A stretch of DNA of 64,000 bases, taken from a virus. The notes under the pieces are model-generated. The model was given only the letters and a program-made list of their open reading frames with translations. It was not told the DNA's origin and did no database searches. How positions within the stretch are numbered: position 1 is the first letter of the stretch; each line of letters opens with the position of its first letter. Both the position numbers and the translations under genes were made by a program. Below are positions 41,838 through 50,830 of this stretch, one piece after another. Location of the stretch: positions 1 to 64,000 of IMG/VR virus record IMGVR_UViG_3300040801_003690; one strand, written 5' to 3'.

Positions 41838-42182
41838 TTATTTCATCTCCTTGTCTGTTACCCGTTTTGCCATATCGCTGACTTTTTCTTCGCTGTCTTC
41901 GCCGTCACTGTATGTAGTTCCGTCATCATCGTCATACTCCATGTTGCCGCCCGATACGTCTATTTTGTCGTCGTTAACGGCAGCAAAAGGAATGTCCTCT
42001 ATGATATTTCGGGCCAATTCTTCCGTAATGGAAAACCCACATGACACCATGTGATCTAGAAACGACTCCATACTAAATGGTTTTAACCCGGCTGCTTTGG
42101 CTCGGGTTAAAATAATTAACGCTTCACGCTCAATGTCCTGAGCATAGCTGGAATCTTCAAGCAATAAATCTACAGCTCTCAT
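41838..42182 (-). CDS. acidic hypothetical protein, 114 aa
   Basis: A 114-residue protein with a helical N-terminal half (RAVDLLLEDSSYAQDIEREAL) and an Asp-rich C-terminal half (YDDDDGTTYSDGEDSEE). N-termini of the form RxVDLLLE are common in marine T4-like phages near prohead genes. The stop directly adjoins the GGSGY-repeat gene. Perhaps a prohead-core or assembly protein. Confidence 0.58.
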   Translation of the reverse strand: MRAVDLLLEDSSYAQDIEREALIILTRAKAAGLKPFSMESFLDHMVSCGFSITEELARNIIEDIPFAAVNDDKIDVSGGNMEYDDDDGTTYSDGEDSEEKVSDMAKRVTDKEMK

Positions 42183-42191
42183 TAGATTTGT

Positions 42192-42782
42192 TTATTGCTG
42201 CTTTGCTTTATTCAAAGCGTTCATGAGGCGTTTTGCTTCCGCAATTCTAGATTTCAAATGCTGAACACTTTCTTTTTTAGTTCTACCCAGAGGTTCGTCT
42301 TCTGGACCGGCAGCAGCAACGTCTCCTTCAAAATCATCGCCCATGTCCAGTGCGCTATCGAGGTCGTCTAACCCGCCATCATCGGGCATACTCATTGGAT
42401 CAGATTCGGGGCCTAAGTCGGGTTTCATACCCATGTCGTCGTCCATGTCCACGCCTACGTCACTAGGCAACTTTCCTTGAGCGATGTCATTAACGGCATT
42501 GTTCATAACTTGCTGGGTTTCTTTCATATTATCTAATATGCCTTGTAATGAAGTATCTAATTGATTGTTGAACGAATCTGCAATTTCATTGCCATAGGTT
42601 TCGCGCATCTGATCTACAACAGGACCCAAATCTTCGTTCTGAAGACGGCCAACCTTTTCTATCATGGATTGCATTTCCTGAGCGAATCCTTTGGCGGCAA
42701 TCAATACTTCCGCTTGTTCTACTTCACTTTCCATAATTTTTCGAACGTTTTTTATATATTTTTTATAAGTTTCTTTATTCAT
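42192..42782 (-). CDS. probable prohead core/scaffold-type protein, 196 aa
   Basis: The 196-residue product is helical (KNVRKIMESEVEQAEVLIAAKGFAQEMQ) then carries an Asp/Pro/Met-rich acidic spacer (about residues 105-165) and a basic C-terminal helix. This alternation is typical of T4-like prohead core proteins and I recall similar N-termini in marine T4-like phages. No catalytic residues are apparent. The call is by composition and context. Confidence 0.58.
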   Translation of the reverse strand: MNKETYKKYIKNVRKIMESEVEQAEVLIAAKGFAQEMQSMIEKVGRLQNEDLGPVVDQMRETYGNEIADSFNNQLDTSLQGILDNMKETQQVMNNAVNDIAQGKLPSDVGVDMDDDMGMKPDLGPESDPMSMPDDGGLDDLDSALDMGDDFEGDVAAAGPEDEPLGRTKKESVQHLKSRIAEAKRLMNALNKAKQQ

Positions 42783-43401
42783 GGGGGTTTCCTAAAATTT
42801 TATACATTTCGTTGACCATACTGCGTTCATATTGTTTCAACAATTTCGATGACTTCGATTGAAAAAAATCATTAACAAGGCTTTCGCCATACAGCGACGA
42901 CGATGCGGATACGTGCGTTACATCAGACAACGTTTTGCCATAATTTTTTTCAAGTGTTGGGCTTACTGATTTCATAAAACCTTCAATTATTTTTTTCATC
43001 AACACGGTGTTGTATTTGTCATTACCAGTTGAAGTGTAAATTGAAACAACGTCCTCCACCAAAGGTAAATCTCCAGTCTCTTCGACTGTCTCGGCAATAA
43101 ATCCAGCCAATGCCACCAATACCTCCTCAAACATGCCGTCGTAGTGAGATTTTTCTTTCTCATTAATGAGCGTTGATAATCCTTCTATAATCAAAATATT
43201 TTGAGAATAGACAGGATTCAGGTGTGTTAGTTGGGTATCCTCCCGTATCACTTGGTTTCGTTTGATGACGCCAAAAAGAGCATCATACAAATCATTCAGA
43301 CTAGCATTTTCAGAAATACTAACGCTATAATTGTTCTTCAAAAACCCATTGATATTGGCTAATTTATGTTTACCGGTTTGGTTTAGATCACACAAAAACA
43401 T
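42775..43401 (-). CDS. hypothetical protein, 208 aa
   Basis: A 208-residue, largely helical protein with no recognised motif; it overlaps the scaffold-like gene by 8 bases and has a late box 29 bases upstream. Probably a head or head-completion protein by position. Confidence 0.58.
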   Translation of the reverse strand: MFLCDLNQTGKHKLANINGFLKNNYSVSISENASLNDLYDALFGVIKRNQVIREDTQLTHLNPVYSQNILIIEGLSTLINEKEKSHYDGMFEEVLVALAGFIAETVEETGDLPLVEDVVSIYTSTGNDKYNTVLMKKIIEGFMKSVSPTLEKNYGKTLSDVTHVSASSSLYGESLVNDFFQSKSSKLLKQYERSMVNEMYKILGNPHE

Positions 43402-43429
43402 ATAACTATATCCTTTATTAATTTAATAG

Positions 43430-43437
43430 TATTTATC
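43430..43437 (-). promoter_or_regulatory. late promoter box GATAAATA
   Basis: Minus-strand GATAAATA lies 29 bases before the ATG at 43401. Confidence 0.63.
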
Positions 43438-43460
43438 TTAAATGAATTATTTTTCAATAA

Positions 43461-43874
43461 TTAATCGTCGGCGTTGTCGAACGCAACTTTATATTTTATG
43501 TTCCAAAGGTGCTCTAGTGCATCTATTTTGGTTGATTCATATAAATCCCATTTGTTGGTGTTTTTATATACAACCATATCCATGTATTTCTTGGTAAAAT
43601 GCTTCTCTTCCGACAAAATATAATCAATCTGGTCTTTCGTATTTTTCTCCAAACACGACGCTACCGCATACGCCACCCCGAAAAATAAAATAGAATCACA
43701 TACCAAGTCATCATTCAAATAAATAGAATACAAGGATCCTTCTTTTCTGATAACGTATTTTCCAACACAAAAATTATGTACAATTCTAGCTGCAACTTGA
43801 TCAGTTATCTCATCAAATTTTTCTATAACATCTGCACGTGATAACTTTTTCTTGGTTTTAAACAAACTAAACAT
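43461..43874 (-). CDS. hypothetical protein, 137 aa
   Basis: A 137-residue protein (FSLFKTKKKLSRADVIEKFDEITDQVA) with an alpha/beta core including YSIYLNDDLVCDS and a helical C-terminus. It is of a type seen beside head genes in marine T4-like phages. It is separated by only 5 bases from the upstream gene. Function unknown. Confidence 0.57.
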   Translation of the reverse strand: MFSLFKTKKKLSRADVIEKFDEITDQVAARIVHNFCVGKYVIRKEGSLYSIYLNDDLVCDSILFFGVAYAVASCLEKNTKDQIDYILSEEKHFTKKYMDMVVYKNTNKWDLYESTKIDALEHLWNIKYKVAFDNADD

Positions 43875-43879
43875 GTGAT

Positions 43880-44497
43880 TTATTTCCTACGCTTGTGTAT
43901 TTTTCCGACCGGCTGGGGAGCAGATGCTACCGCCCCAGCGCCCGTACAACCACCAGAAGAAGTTTCATCAACTTCTTGTTCATCCTCTATCCCAGCCAAT
44001 TTTTTCAAACGACCCATTTCTTCTTGAACATCATCTTCTTCAACTGATTCGTTTTTTGAATTTGTTGTCCCTAAAGCATTAACTAAATTTTTACCTTTCT
44101 GGTATGAAGAAGACCCAGTGATGGCGTCTAATTTCTTCTTCAATTCATCCCAAGGAGTTGGCGTTTTTTCATCATCTCCCTTGCTCGGTGTGTTGGACTG
44201 TTGTGGAAGGGGAGAACTCCCGGAAGGACCGTCTACTTTGGACGCACTGTATGCGTTATCTTTTGGTCCCTGCCCAGTGTTTGTGGCATCACGTGAATTA
44301 TCGGCTTCTACTATAGATTTGAATAATCTACGCATGCGAAAATCATCTTTGTCGTTGTATGCTTCGTGCATAGCAATAAATTGAGTTAAGCTCATTTCAG
44401 AAATACGCCGATTAACTTCATTCTCTTTCATGGATGTCAGTTCGTTAATATACGTAATAAGTTCGCTATCAATTTCGTTTCGGTATGGTGCAGGCAT
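43880..44497 (-). CDS. hypothetical virion/scaffold-type protein, 205 aa
   Basis: The 205-residue product has a helical N-terminus, a Ser/Pro/Gly/Gln-rich disordered middle and a RLKKLAGI motif near residue 165. That motif recurs in marine phage head-region proteins. A basic KIHKRRK ends the protein. No catalytic motif. Its ATG nearly touches the upstream stop. Confidence 0.57.
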   Translation of the reverse strand: MPAPYRNEIDSELITYINELTSMKENEVNRRISEMSLTQFIAMHEAYNDKDDFRMRRLFKSIVEADNSRDATNTGQGPKDNAYSASKVDGPSGSSPLPQQSNTPSKGDDEKTPTPWDELKKKLDAITGSSSYQKGKNLVNALGTTNSKNESVEEDDVQEEMGRLKKLAGIEDEQEVDETSSGGCTGAGAVASAPQPVGKIHKRRK

Positions 44498-44498
44498 A

Positions 44499-44978
44499 TT
44501 ATAATAATTCCTTTCTGGTAAATTCTATATTTTTTGTTTGTCCGTTAGTTGACAGTATTGCTCCCGATGGAAGAATAACCCCATGCAATTCGTCAATTAA
44601 AAATCCTACTGGGCCAATTGATCCATTGGGTCCGTTGTTTTCAAATACATTTTCAAGTTCTACTGCAAATTTCCAAACGAATCCTTCCCCGGATAGTGTC
44701 GGTGCGGCCACATCTTCGTTACTCCGGACACTCAAATCTGCAACAGCAATTGGGTTAGTCATGATAACTGGCATTGCTCTCAGCCCAATAGACTGCAATA
44801 ACACTTCAAAATTCTTTTGGCTTACGTCCGAGTAATCACCAGTAACCCGTATATTAATACATTCGGCATTGTCTGGGTCCGAATAAGCATAGGAAGAACA
44901 CGCATACGCCGTATAGTATTGTAGGTTTCTAGACAAATTTTCATGGGCAAATGCTGCTCCATTAATACGCTGCGGCAT
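44499..44978 (-). CDS. virion-type protein, 159 aa (RINGA N-terminus)
   Basis: The 159-residue, beta-rich protein begins PQRINGAAFAHENL. The gene at 45078-45416 begins ATRINGAPQEGVWF, so the two look like diverged paralogues. Two late boxes and a strong terminator in this small region point to strong, separately controlled expression, as for abundant virion proteins. Confidence 0.62.
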   Translation of the reverse strand: MPQRINGAAFAHENLSRNLQYYTAYACSSYAYSDPDNAECINIRVTGDYSDVSQKNFEVLLQSIGLRAMPVIMTNPIAVADLSVRSNEDVAAPTLSGEGFVWKFAVELENVFENNGPNGSIGPVGFLIDELHGVILPSGAILSTNGQTKNIEFTRKELL

Positions 44979-45000
44979 AATAGTGTTCCTTTCTTTTTCA

Positions 45001-45008
45001 TATTTATC
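45001..45008 (-). promoter_or_regulatory. late promoter box GATAAATA
   Basis: Minus-strand GATAAATA lies 23 bases before the ATG at 44978 and directly follows the terminator of the upstream gene. Confidence 0.65.
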
Positions 45009-45028
45009 ACATATTAAAAATTAATCAT

Positions 45029-45060
45029 AAAAAAAACCCGGCAAGAGCCGGGTTTTTTTT
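45029..45060 (-). terminator. strong terminator between the two RINGA genes
   Basis: AAAAAAAACCCGGC, AAGA loop, GCCGGGTTTTTTTT. On the minus strand the stem is followed by an eight-base U-run. It isolates the gene at 45078-45416 as a single-gene unit. Confidence 0.9.
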
Positions 45061-45077
45061 TGATTCAATGGTTTCTA

Positions 45078-45416
45078 TTAACCAGCAGTAAAATCAGTAC
45101 CAACGTTAGAGAAGGTAGCACTAGACAAGCCAGCTAATGCATCAATCAACGCTTCTACTTCGGTAACTACAGCAGAATCGTCATATGCCTGAGCATAGTC
45201 CATAATCAATTCAATAACAGTTGCAGAGGTCACGCGCAGGCCAATAACCGTGCAGCGTGTTTGAACTGCTTCGATGACCATTTCCAATCCACTGTTAACA
45301 ACTTCGTTGTCAACGTCATTCTGAAAATCGCCGCCCGTAACTGTCAACGTTGCGAAACGTACGTCAGCCGAAAACCATACACCTTCTTGGGGTGCGCCAT
45401 TAATTCTTGTTGCCAT
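45078..45416 (-). CDS. virion-type protein, 112 aa (RINGA N-terminus)
   Basis: A 112-residue, Val/Thr/Ala-rich protein with its own late promoter and a strong terminator, a layout usual for a very abundant structural protein such as a tail-tube or head-decoration protein. N-terminal similarity links it to the 44499 gene. It is much shorter than T4 gp19 (about 163 aa), so I do not assign it. Confidence 0.62.
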   Translation of the reverse strand: MATRINGAPQEGVWFSADVRFATLTVTGGDFQNDVDNEVVNSGLEMVIEAVQTRCTVIGLRVTSATVIELIMDYAQAYDDSAVVTEVEALIDALAGLSSATFSNVGTDFTAG

Positions 45417-45453
45417 GTTTTAAATCTCCATGTATTTTAACATTGTTTGTATT

Positions 45454-45461
45454 TATTTATC
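45454..45461 (-). promoter_or_regulatory. late promoter box GATAAATA
   Basis: Minus-strand GATAAATA lies 38 bases before the ATG at 45416. Confidence 0.63.
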
Positions 45462-45497
45462 TTTTTCTACCAAAAATATATCATTTTACCGTAAATA

Positions 45498-46775
45498 TCA
45501 CTGACGAGGCATAACTGGGCGGTTATCCGGACGCCGATGTTGTGGGCGCATTCCTTTTGCCCCATTAATCTTATCCATCACCCCATCTTCAATTACGCCC
45601 TCGTCGGGGCCATTCTCGATATTATACATAAATATTTCAGATTTATCTAAATCATATTTTTCCGCGATATCCGCCAATTTACCTTCATAGGTATCGCCTT
45701 TATAAAAATAAAAAGTACCTAGTGTTTTCCACTCGCTGGGCCTGATTCCTTCTTCCTTTTTCTTCGCTACCCATTGTCCAATCATGTGATCTGTACTTTC
45801 TTTCATATCCCTACGATAAGCACCCAATTTAGCCCTAAGATCTGTCATTATACCTTCGGTGACTTTTAAATCCATTAACCTATCACGACACAGTTGCCTT
45901 AGTTTCTTTTCTTCTTCTTTGGAATCCAACTGATTAACAGTCCTCATATAAATAGAGCGAACTTCGTCTTTTGTCCGGGCATTAGTTAATTCGTACTCAT
46001 AATTTCTTTTTGGCAAAAACCCGTCATCTTCTGTTTCGTTTGTTTGACCGCCGTTTTCATCGGAATCATCACTAAATTGATTAACAACCTCATCGCCCAT
46101 ATCAGTGGCTACGTCGGCAACCGCCCCCGCTCCAGCAGCAGCCGCAGATCCAGCTAAACTTGCGGCTCCCTTTAACCCGGATCCAACAGCGGATACGATT
46201 GCCGGTGCTGCCATAGCCGCACCGCGAACTAGCCAAGGCCACAATTCGTATAATTTTTCTTCTCTCTTATCCATTTCTATAATATCCTCATTATGTTCGT
46301 CTACTTTACCACGGACGGTAGTTACTCTTCCTTCCCGATCCAAGCATAGTTTTGTCATATACAGTGCAATATCCGCCGCACTATGTTTCGACATAATTTC
46401 TCGCTCTTTTCTCATTTTTTCAATTTTAGAGTATCCTAGGCGTTGTAACAAATTCACAGCAGCTTTTTTGGCAACATCAGGGGCCATGTCTACCAGCTTA
46501 AACGCCATTTTCACAACGTCCCCTGCCTCGTTCAATAAATCGTCATCTTGGGCAAGAGATTCGCCCACTCCACCAGCACCACCAGCTCCACCATCGCCTC
46601 CTGCGGAAACACCTCCACCAGAAGGGCCAGCGTCACCCACTCCAACCCCACTATACGCCGGGTTAGTCATATATGGAACTGTTCCTTTGGCTTTGGATTT
46701 TTTGGTTTTATTGGACTTTTTCTTGCCCGATCTGGGCTTACCCGGATCTCCATACCAATCATATAACTCAGTCAT
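45498..46775 (-). CDS. probable virion protein with membrane-like segment, 425 aa
   Basis: The 425-residue protein has a basic N-terminus, a Gly-rich linker (about residues 45-70), helices, an Ala/Gly hydrophobic stretch (about 190-225, AAAMAAPAIVSAVGSG then GSAAAAGAGAV) and an acidic patch. The charged helical C-terminal half includes a segment resembling a LysM-like or structural module (GTFYFYKGDTYEGKLADIAEKYDLD). Such long Ala/Gly segments occur in injected internal virion proteins. Function unknown. Confidence 0.62.
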   Translation of the reverse strand: MTELYDWYGDPGKPRSGKKKSNKTKKSKAKGTVPYMTNPAYSGVGVGDAGPSGGGVSAGGDGGAGGAGGVGESLAQDDDLLNEAGDVVKMAFKLVDMAPDVAKKAAVNLLQRLGYSKIEKMRKEREIMSKHSAADIALYMTKLCLDREGRVTTVRGKVDEHNEDIIEMDKREEKLYELWPWLVRGAAMAAPAIVSAVGSGLKGAASLAGSAAAAGAGAVADVATDMGDEVVNQFSDDSDENGGQTNETEDDGFLPKRNYEYELTNARTKDEVRSIYMRTVNQLDSKEEEKKLRQLCRDRLMDLKVTEGIMTDLRAKLGAYRRDMKESTDHMIGQWVAKKKEEGIRPSEWKTLGTFYFYKGDTYEGKLADIAEKYDLDKSEIFMYNIENGPDEGVIEDGVMDKINGAKGMRPQHRRPDNRPVMPRQ

Positions 46776-47343
46776 ATTTCTTTTTTAGCTCGCTTATTTT
46801 GGTTAATACTTCTGATGAACTAGATATTCTTCGGATATGAGATTCCAAGGATCTAATAGTGTCTTTTTTCTTCTGGTCAGATATATCATCCCAAAGGACA
46901 CAATTTCTTCGTAACCCTCTATACCGACTGTCCCTCATTCGAATATCTCGCTCAATATCATAAAAAAATTGTCTACTATATGTATCAGTATAAGTATGTG
47001 ATCGTGATATTCTATCAATAAAAGTATTAAGCTTTCCTGTATTTATACGAATTCTTCTTTTTATCTCGTCGTTATAAGGATAAGATTCATGATTGCCTAA
47101 CAACAAATAAATTAAAAGATACAAATCCGTTTGCGAAGACCTAAAATAATCGTAATTATTAAATACTCGCGTACGTCGCAAATATGTTCTGCTCCATTCA
47201 ATATTTTCCAAATAATACAAATAATGGACCAACAACGAAAGATAAAACAGCGCAGTCGCATCATCGACACGAAATCGACGAAATGCCGTACCGGACGAAA
47301 AGGTTCTGCTTTCAGTCAATGTGTTTATGAGTTCATATGTCAT
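46768..47343 (-). CDS. Arg/Tyr-rich hypothetical protein, 191 aa
   Basis: A 191-residue basic protein strikingly rich in Arg and Tyr (ENIEWSRTYLRRTRVFNNYDYF). No recognised motif. It overlaps its neighbours by 4 and 8 bases. Its composition would suit a nucleic-acid-packing or internal head protein, but that is speculation. Confidence 0.55.
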   Translation of the reverse strand: MTYELINTLTESRTFSSGTAFRRFRVDDATALFYLSLLVHYLYYLENIEWSRTYLRRTRVFNNYDYFRSSQTDLYLLIYLLLGNHESYPYNDEIKRRIRINTGKLNTFIDRISRSHTYTDTYSRQFFYDIERDIRMRDSRYRGLRRNCVLWDDISDQKKKDTIRSLESHIRRISSSSEVLTKISELKKKYD

Positions 47344-48185
47344 TTTATATAAGGCCTCAGTTCGGGTGGATAATCCTCCACTCGATAATACACTTTGTAT
47401 TTGTCACTCAACGTTTTCATATTCCTAATCATCGCTTCATATATCCGTCTAGCTTTTACCGGATCATAGGTATCTCTAACTGAAGCTACCAAGGTTTCTA
47501 CGCTATCTAGCGAATATGGTCCGGTGTTAGAAGAAAATAAAGTTTGAGCTATTTGTGACGGATCTTTTATTCCTACGGATAAAATAGTAGTTTTCTGTCT
47601 TTGATTCCACTCGCCCGTTCGAACACTACGAACACTTTCTTTGCGAATTGGTACTAGACCGTCGGTAGAAGACCATCTCCAACATTCATGCCAAATTGGT
47701 CTACCTAGCGAATCCCTTTCATCGCTTTCTTTATAATGTAAGTTAGATGCTATTGCGCGAATTGCTGCATTACGATACATTCCCTTGAAACGCGATTCCG
47801 ACGAAGAATGGTAATAGACAGCTAACCACTGTGGTTCGCTTGATATCATTAGATCTACTTGAACAGACCCAGTTCTCCCATTACCTAACGAAGCATCATA
47901 ACTTTGTATAGGCACCAATAGAGATATCATTTTTCCATGTATTGAAATTTTACTGGCATCAAAAATTGCCTGAATTTTGTTCAAATAAAAATCAAAATCA
48001 TCCATACCTCTTTCTGGTATTGCAAAATCTAAATCACCAGAAAAGGTTACTTTTCCCGTAGATCCCAAAGGGTATCGACCCAAATCGGATATGCCCAATT
48101 TGGATTTCAAATACTCAACTGTGGGGGGTATTTCTGTGTAATGAATTTCACCGGCAAAATCAAATATATTGCCGCCTTCATTTAT
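47340..48185 (-). CDS. phage nucleotidyltransferase-like protein; start codon unclear
   Basis: About residues 35-50 carry LGSTGK followed by SGDLDFAI, the GS...DxD motif of nucleotidyltransferases and a family seen in marine phages. A conventional start inside the frame would be TTG at 48110. However the upstream 25 codons (INEGGNIFDFAGEIHYTEIPP) look like genuine family sequence and have no ATG. The frame instead runs back to an A10 run in the end of the upstream gene, where a -1 shift would join the two. I give the end at the ATA codon of INEGG as the minimal coding extent. Function of the family is unproven. Confidence 0.6.
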   Translation of the reverse strand: MNEGGNIFDFAGEIHYTEIPPTVEYLKSKLGISDLGRYPLGSTGKVTFSGDLDFAIPERGMDDFDFYLNKIQAIFDASKISIHGKMISLLVPIQSYDASLGNGRTGSVQVDLMISSEPQWLAVYYHSSSESRFKGMYRNAAIRAIASNLHYKESDERDSLGRPIWHECWRWSSTDGLVPIRKESVRSVRTGEWNQRQKTTILSVGIKDPSQIAQTLFSSNTGPYSLDSVETLVASVRDTYDPVKARRIYEAMIRNMKTLSDKYKVYYRVEDYPPELRPYIK

Positions 48186-48640
48186 TGTTTTTTTTTTATT
48201 TTGGATGGCTTTGGATATTTTTCACACAAATGTGCTTGAGCAATTTTCCAATATGACCCCGAATCACCACTTTCTTGTATTATATCGCCGTGAGGCCAGT
48301 ACACAGCCTCTAAAACCGCATCTTCGGGATATTTCCACCATTCTTCTTGTTTTATTTGACGATCTACTTCATGGAGGGTTTCCTTCAACAAACCACCGTC
48401 CGTTTCCTTTAAGCCTTTCAGAATGCGTTCGCGATGGCTAACTCCCTTGTTTTTCCAAAACTTAACCAGTTCGTCTTTAACAATTTTTTTTCTTTTTTCG
48501 CCCTTGACAACCCGGCGCTTGATGTTGGTCATTAGAGAACGCAAATCATTACCAGATAACTTGGTATTACCCGAAATGTCCGATGGACGGCTCAAGCGGT
48601 ATTCATTCAACTTCTTCGTAGATTTATCGTCTTTTTTCAT
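48182..48640 (-). CDS. basic hypothetical protein, 152 aa
   Basis: From ATG 48640 (GGAA upstream, late box at 48661), the product is a 152-residue Lys-rich protein with WWKYPEDAVLEAVYWPHGD near residue 110 and a PSKIKKKQ end. Its last codons form a run of ten A residues just before TAA, in the -1 frame relative to the nucleotidyltransferase-like gene. No recognised family. Confidence 0.58.
   Translation of the reverse strand: MKKDDKSTKKLNEYRLSRPSDISGNTKLSGNDLRSLMTNIKRRVVKGEKRKKIVKDELVKFWKNKGVSHRERILKGLKETDGGLLKETLHEVDRQIKQEEWWKYPEDAVLEAVYWPHGDIIQESGDSGSYWKIAQAHLCEKYPKPSKIKKKQ
48188..48197 (-). promoter_or_regulatory. A10 slippery run, possible -1 frameshift site
   Basis: The minus strand reads AAAATA then ten A residues then CAATAA. 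In frame zero it encodes KIKKKQ and stops. Slipping back one base after the AAA codons reads ACA ATA AAT GAA GGC and continues into the nucleotidyltransferase-like frame. A homopolymer sequencing error would look the same. Confidence 0.5.
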
Positions 48641-48660
48641 AATTAGCATTCCATATGGAG

Positions 48661-48668
48661 TATTTATC
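48661..48668 (-). promoter_or_regulatory. late promoter box GATAAATA
   Basis: Minus-strand GATAAATA lies 20 bases before the preferred ATG at 48640, which argues against the upstream starts of the open frame. Confidence 0.62.
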
Positions 48669-48673
48669 ACATA

Positions 48674-50830
48674 TTATAGAGAACCCTTTATGTACATTAA
48701 CACCGCGTATTCCCTTAAAATATTTTCTGATAAAAGGACTTTTGAATTAATTTTTCTATCCAGTCTGACTTTATTTTTTGACACCACAGTTGGTAAAATT
48801 TCCAAATCATTCCACGAATAGTCATTTTCAACAAGAAGATGGGTAATATTAGTGTACGTTTCCATTGTTATCATTTTTCCAGATTGTATATTCTGAGTGG
48901 CTTTTTTTATAAACTCCGGATCAGTTTGTGCCTGACGAATAATTTCGTTAACTTTGGGAACAAGTTCTTTCCATGCCCCGTCGGTTTTATTATCCGCCAT
49001 GATACTGGACATTTGTCTTATCAACGCCTTTCTATCTTCTTCCGACGGCAAAGTACTTATTTTTTCAGCCCAATCACCAATATAATCCATTAACCCGCGA
49101 TTGTTTAGTTTAGAATTTTGGGTTTTCAATTGCTTGGAAACATTAAAAAATATTCTTCTTAAATCACCATCAGAAAGTGTCTCGTTTTCACCTTCAAGCA
49201 TCAATGCACCAAAGTTATGTGAAGAATCCTGTAGATTCGTTTTGTTAGACAACCGACTGTAACGTTTTTTTAAAAAATTTATAACAATTTTTTCTAAACC
49301 AAACTGATATGTAATTTCTGCCAATCGAGAAATCTCATCTTTACGTGTATGGCGCACTAAGTTCAAAATTCGTCGTATAAAAGAATCATCGCGTTGTCTA
49401 AGTGATACTCCAGCATCATTGAATATCTTTCTAATTTCCCAAGCATTAAATCCAACAGAATTCAAAAAAACAATTAATCTATCGGAGTCGGTGGGTTTAC
49501 CAAATTCTTCCCAAGCCTGCCTAAATTCTTTAGAATTGGATGGTTTTGTTCCTCCCCTAAAAGTAACAAATTTTCCCATAGGGCTTATCTGCTGCATAAT
49601 ATTGCTTCTTCTACCAAGAACCTGCCGTGCATGTGCTTTGTTCTTGGCCTTGGCCGCACTAAATCCCTTGTCCAAATGTTTAAGATGTGCTGCCATATTG
49701 CCAACTGTACGCAAGGAAGGCATAGGCAACCATGCCTCCATCATCGGTTTTTTCAGTGATATTATGGAATCTGAAAGTTTATTTTGTTCGTTGACCAGCG
49801 CTGACATTGTGTTTACAATCCATGTCATTTTTAATAACGAAGAAACCTCTTCAGAAAAAAGTTTGTACGTAGTCAAAACAAGCACTATTATAAATTTTTT
49901 ATTCTGCACATCGGTATCGGCTGTTAGAATAGATTTACACTTGGTTTTGAAATGCTCAACATATTGGCTACCTGATATCTCACCGAAATCAATATCACCA
50001 AGAGCCTTTATGGTAACGCCAACTATATCTCTTCCATCATCTTCATCCATTTCAATTGAATCGCCTTCGGATTGCAACTTATCTAATATAGCCTGCATTT
50101 CCATATTTTCGGAATTTATGTTTTCGGAGCTACCTACGTCATCTTCGTCTGTCTGGTCGTCGTCAGAAAAACCCAGATTCTTCTCTGCAGTCTGCAGGAC
50201 ATCTCTTACTTCCCCTCCGCTTAACCTTGCTTCTAACAAAGCGCCAGCACAAAAAGTACTTATACTAAAAACTTCATTCATAAGTTTATGAGTTTTTTTT
50301 CTACGAGTAGTCAACAAAACCGCATCTTCAAACACCGAGTCATCTACCGGTATCCCCAGATCATATAAAAACGTTTTAACATCACCGGGCATGGGATCAG
50401 TTATGTTGTTATCTCTTCGATATTCCAGCCACTTGCGTATTAATTCTTTTGTTTTGTCATCTATTGCCCTAGGAACCGGAACTTCTGGGTCCGGAATTTG
50501 ATCATCTGGCGAGGAAGTAGCCGCCGCTTGGTGTGGATCAACATCATGCGAGGTCCGTTTCACTGTTCTTCCACGATGATAAGTTTTCCCCACAGTATAT
50601 CTTTGTAATTCCTGCATAAATAACTTAACATCTCTGCGTTTCATATCTCCCAACAGAGATATAATTTCTTCGTATAGTTGACGAGTTTTTGGAGGCAATT
50701 CTTCGATATTATCAAACGTAGAGGCATGGCGTTTTACTCCGTAATAGCCCCTATCGTTGTGTTTTGTCTCTCCATCTGCCGAGAGGTTTTCATTGCCTTC
50801 TTCGCTGAGATTTCGTATTTTATCAATCAT
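48674..50830 (-). CDS. large hypothetical virion-region protein, 718 aa
   Basis: The preferred start is ATG 50830 (overlapping the upstream stop by eight bases), although the frame opens at 50875. The product is largely helical, with a Pro/Asp-rich linker (residues about 105-130), a very acidic stretch near 225-270 and a basic central part (AKNKAHARQVLGRRSN). No enzyme signature is seen. Its size and late context suggest an internal head or tail protein; it could also be a tape-measure-like or ejected protein. Confidence 0.62.
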   Translation of the reverse strand: MIDKIRNLSEEGNENLSADGETKHNDRGYYGVKRHASTFDNIEELPPKTRQLYEEIISLLGDMKRRDVKLFMQELQRYTVGKTYHRGRTVKRTSHDVDPHQAAATSSPDDQIPDPEVPVPRAIDDKTKELIRKWLEYRRDNNITDPMPGDVKTFLYDLGIPVDDSVFEDAVLLTTRRKKTHKLMNEVFSISTFCAGALLEARLSGGEVRDVLQTAEKNLGFSDDDQTDEDDVGSSENINSENMEMQAILDKLQSEGDSIEMDEDDGRDIVGVTIKALGDIDFGEISGSQYVEHFKTKCKSILTADTDVQNKKFIIVLVLTTYKLFSEEVSSLLKMTWIVNTMSALVNEQNKLSDSIISLKKPMMEAWLPMPSLRTVGNMAAHLKHLDKGFSAAKAKNKAHARQVLGRRSNIMQQISPMGKFVTFRGGTKPSNSKEFRQAWEEFGKPTDSDRLIVFLNSVGFNAWEIRKIFNDAGVSLRQRDDSFIRRILNLVRHTRKDEISRLAEITYQFGLEKIVINFLKKRYSRLSNKTNLQDSSHNFGALMLEGENETLSDGDLRRIFFNVSKQLKTQNSKLNNRGLMDYIGDWAEKISTLPSEEDRKALIRQMSSIMADNKTDGAWKELVPKVNEIIRQAQTDPEFIKKATQNIQSGKMITMETYTNITHLLVENDYSWNDLEILPTVVSKNKVRLDRKINSKVLLSENILREYAVLMYIKGSL

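Noticed and set aside
46105-46788. 227-codon plus-strand open frame with Ala/Pro/Ser-rich sequence
   Set aside because: It is the reverse strand of the Ala/Gly-rich virion gene and its composition is explained by that.
49419-50291. 290-codon plus-strand open frame opposite the 718-residue gene
   Set aside because: It lies wholly inside a well-supported minus-strand gene, has shadow-like composition (runs of Ser/Leu) and no ribosome site.
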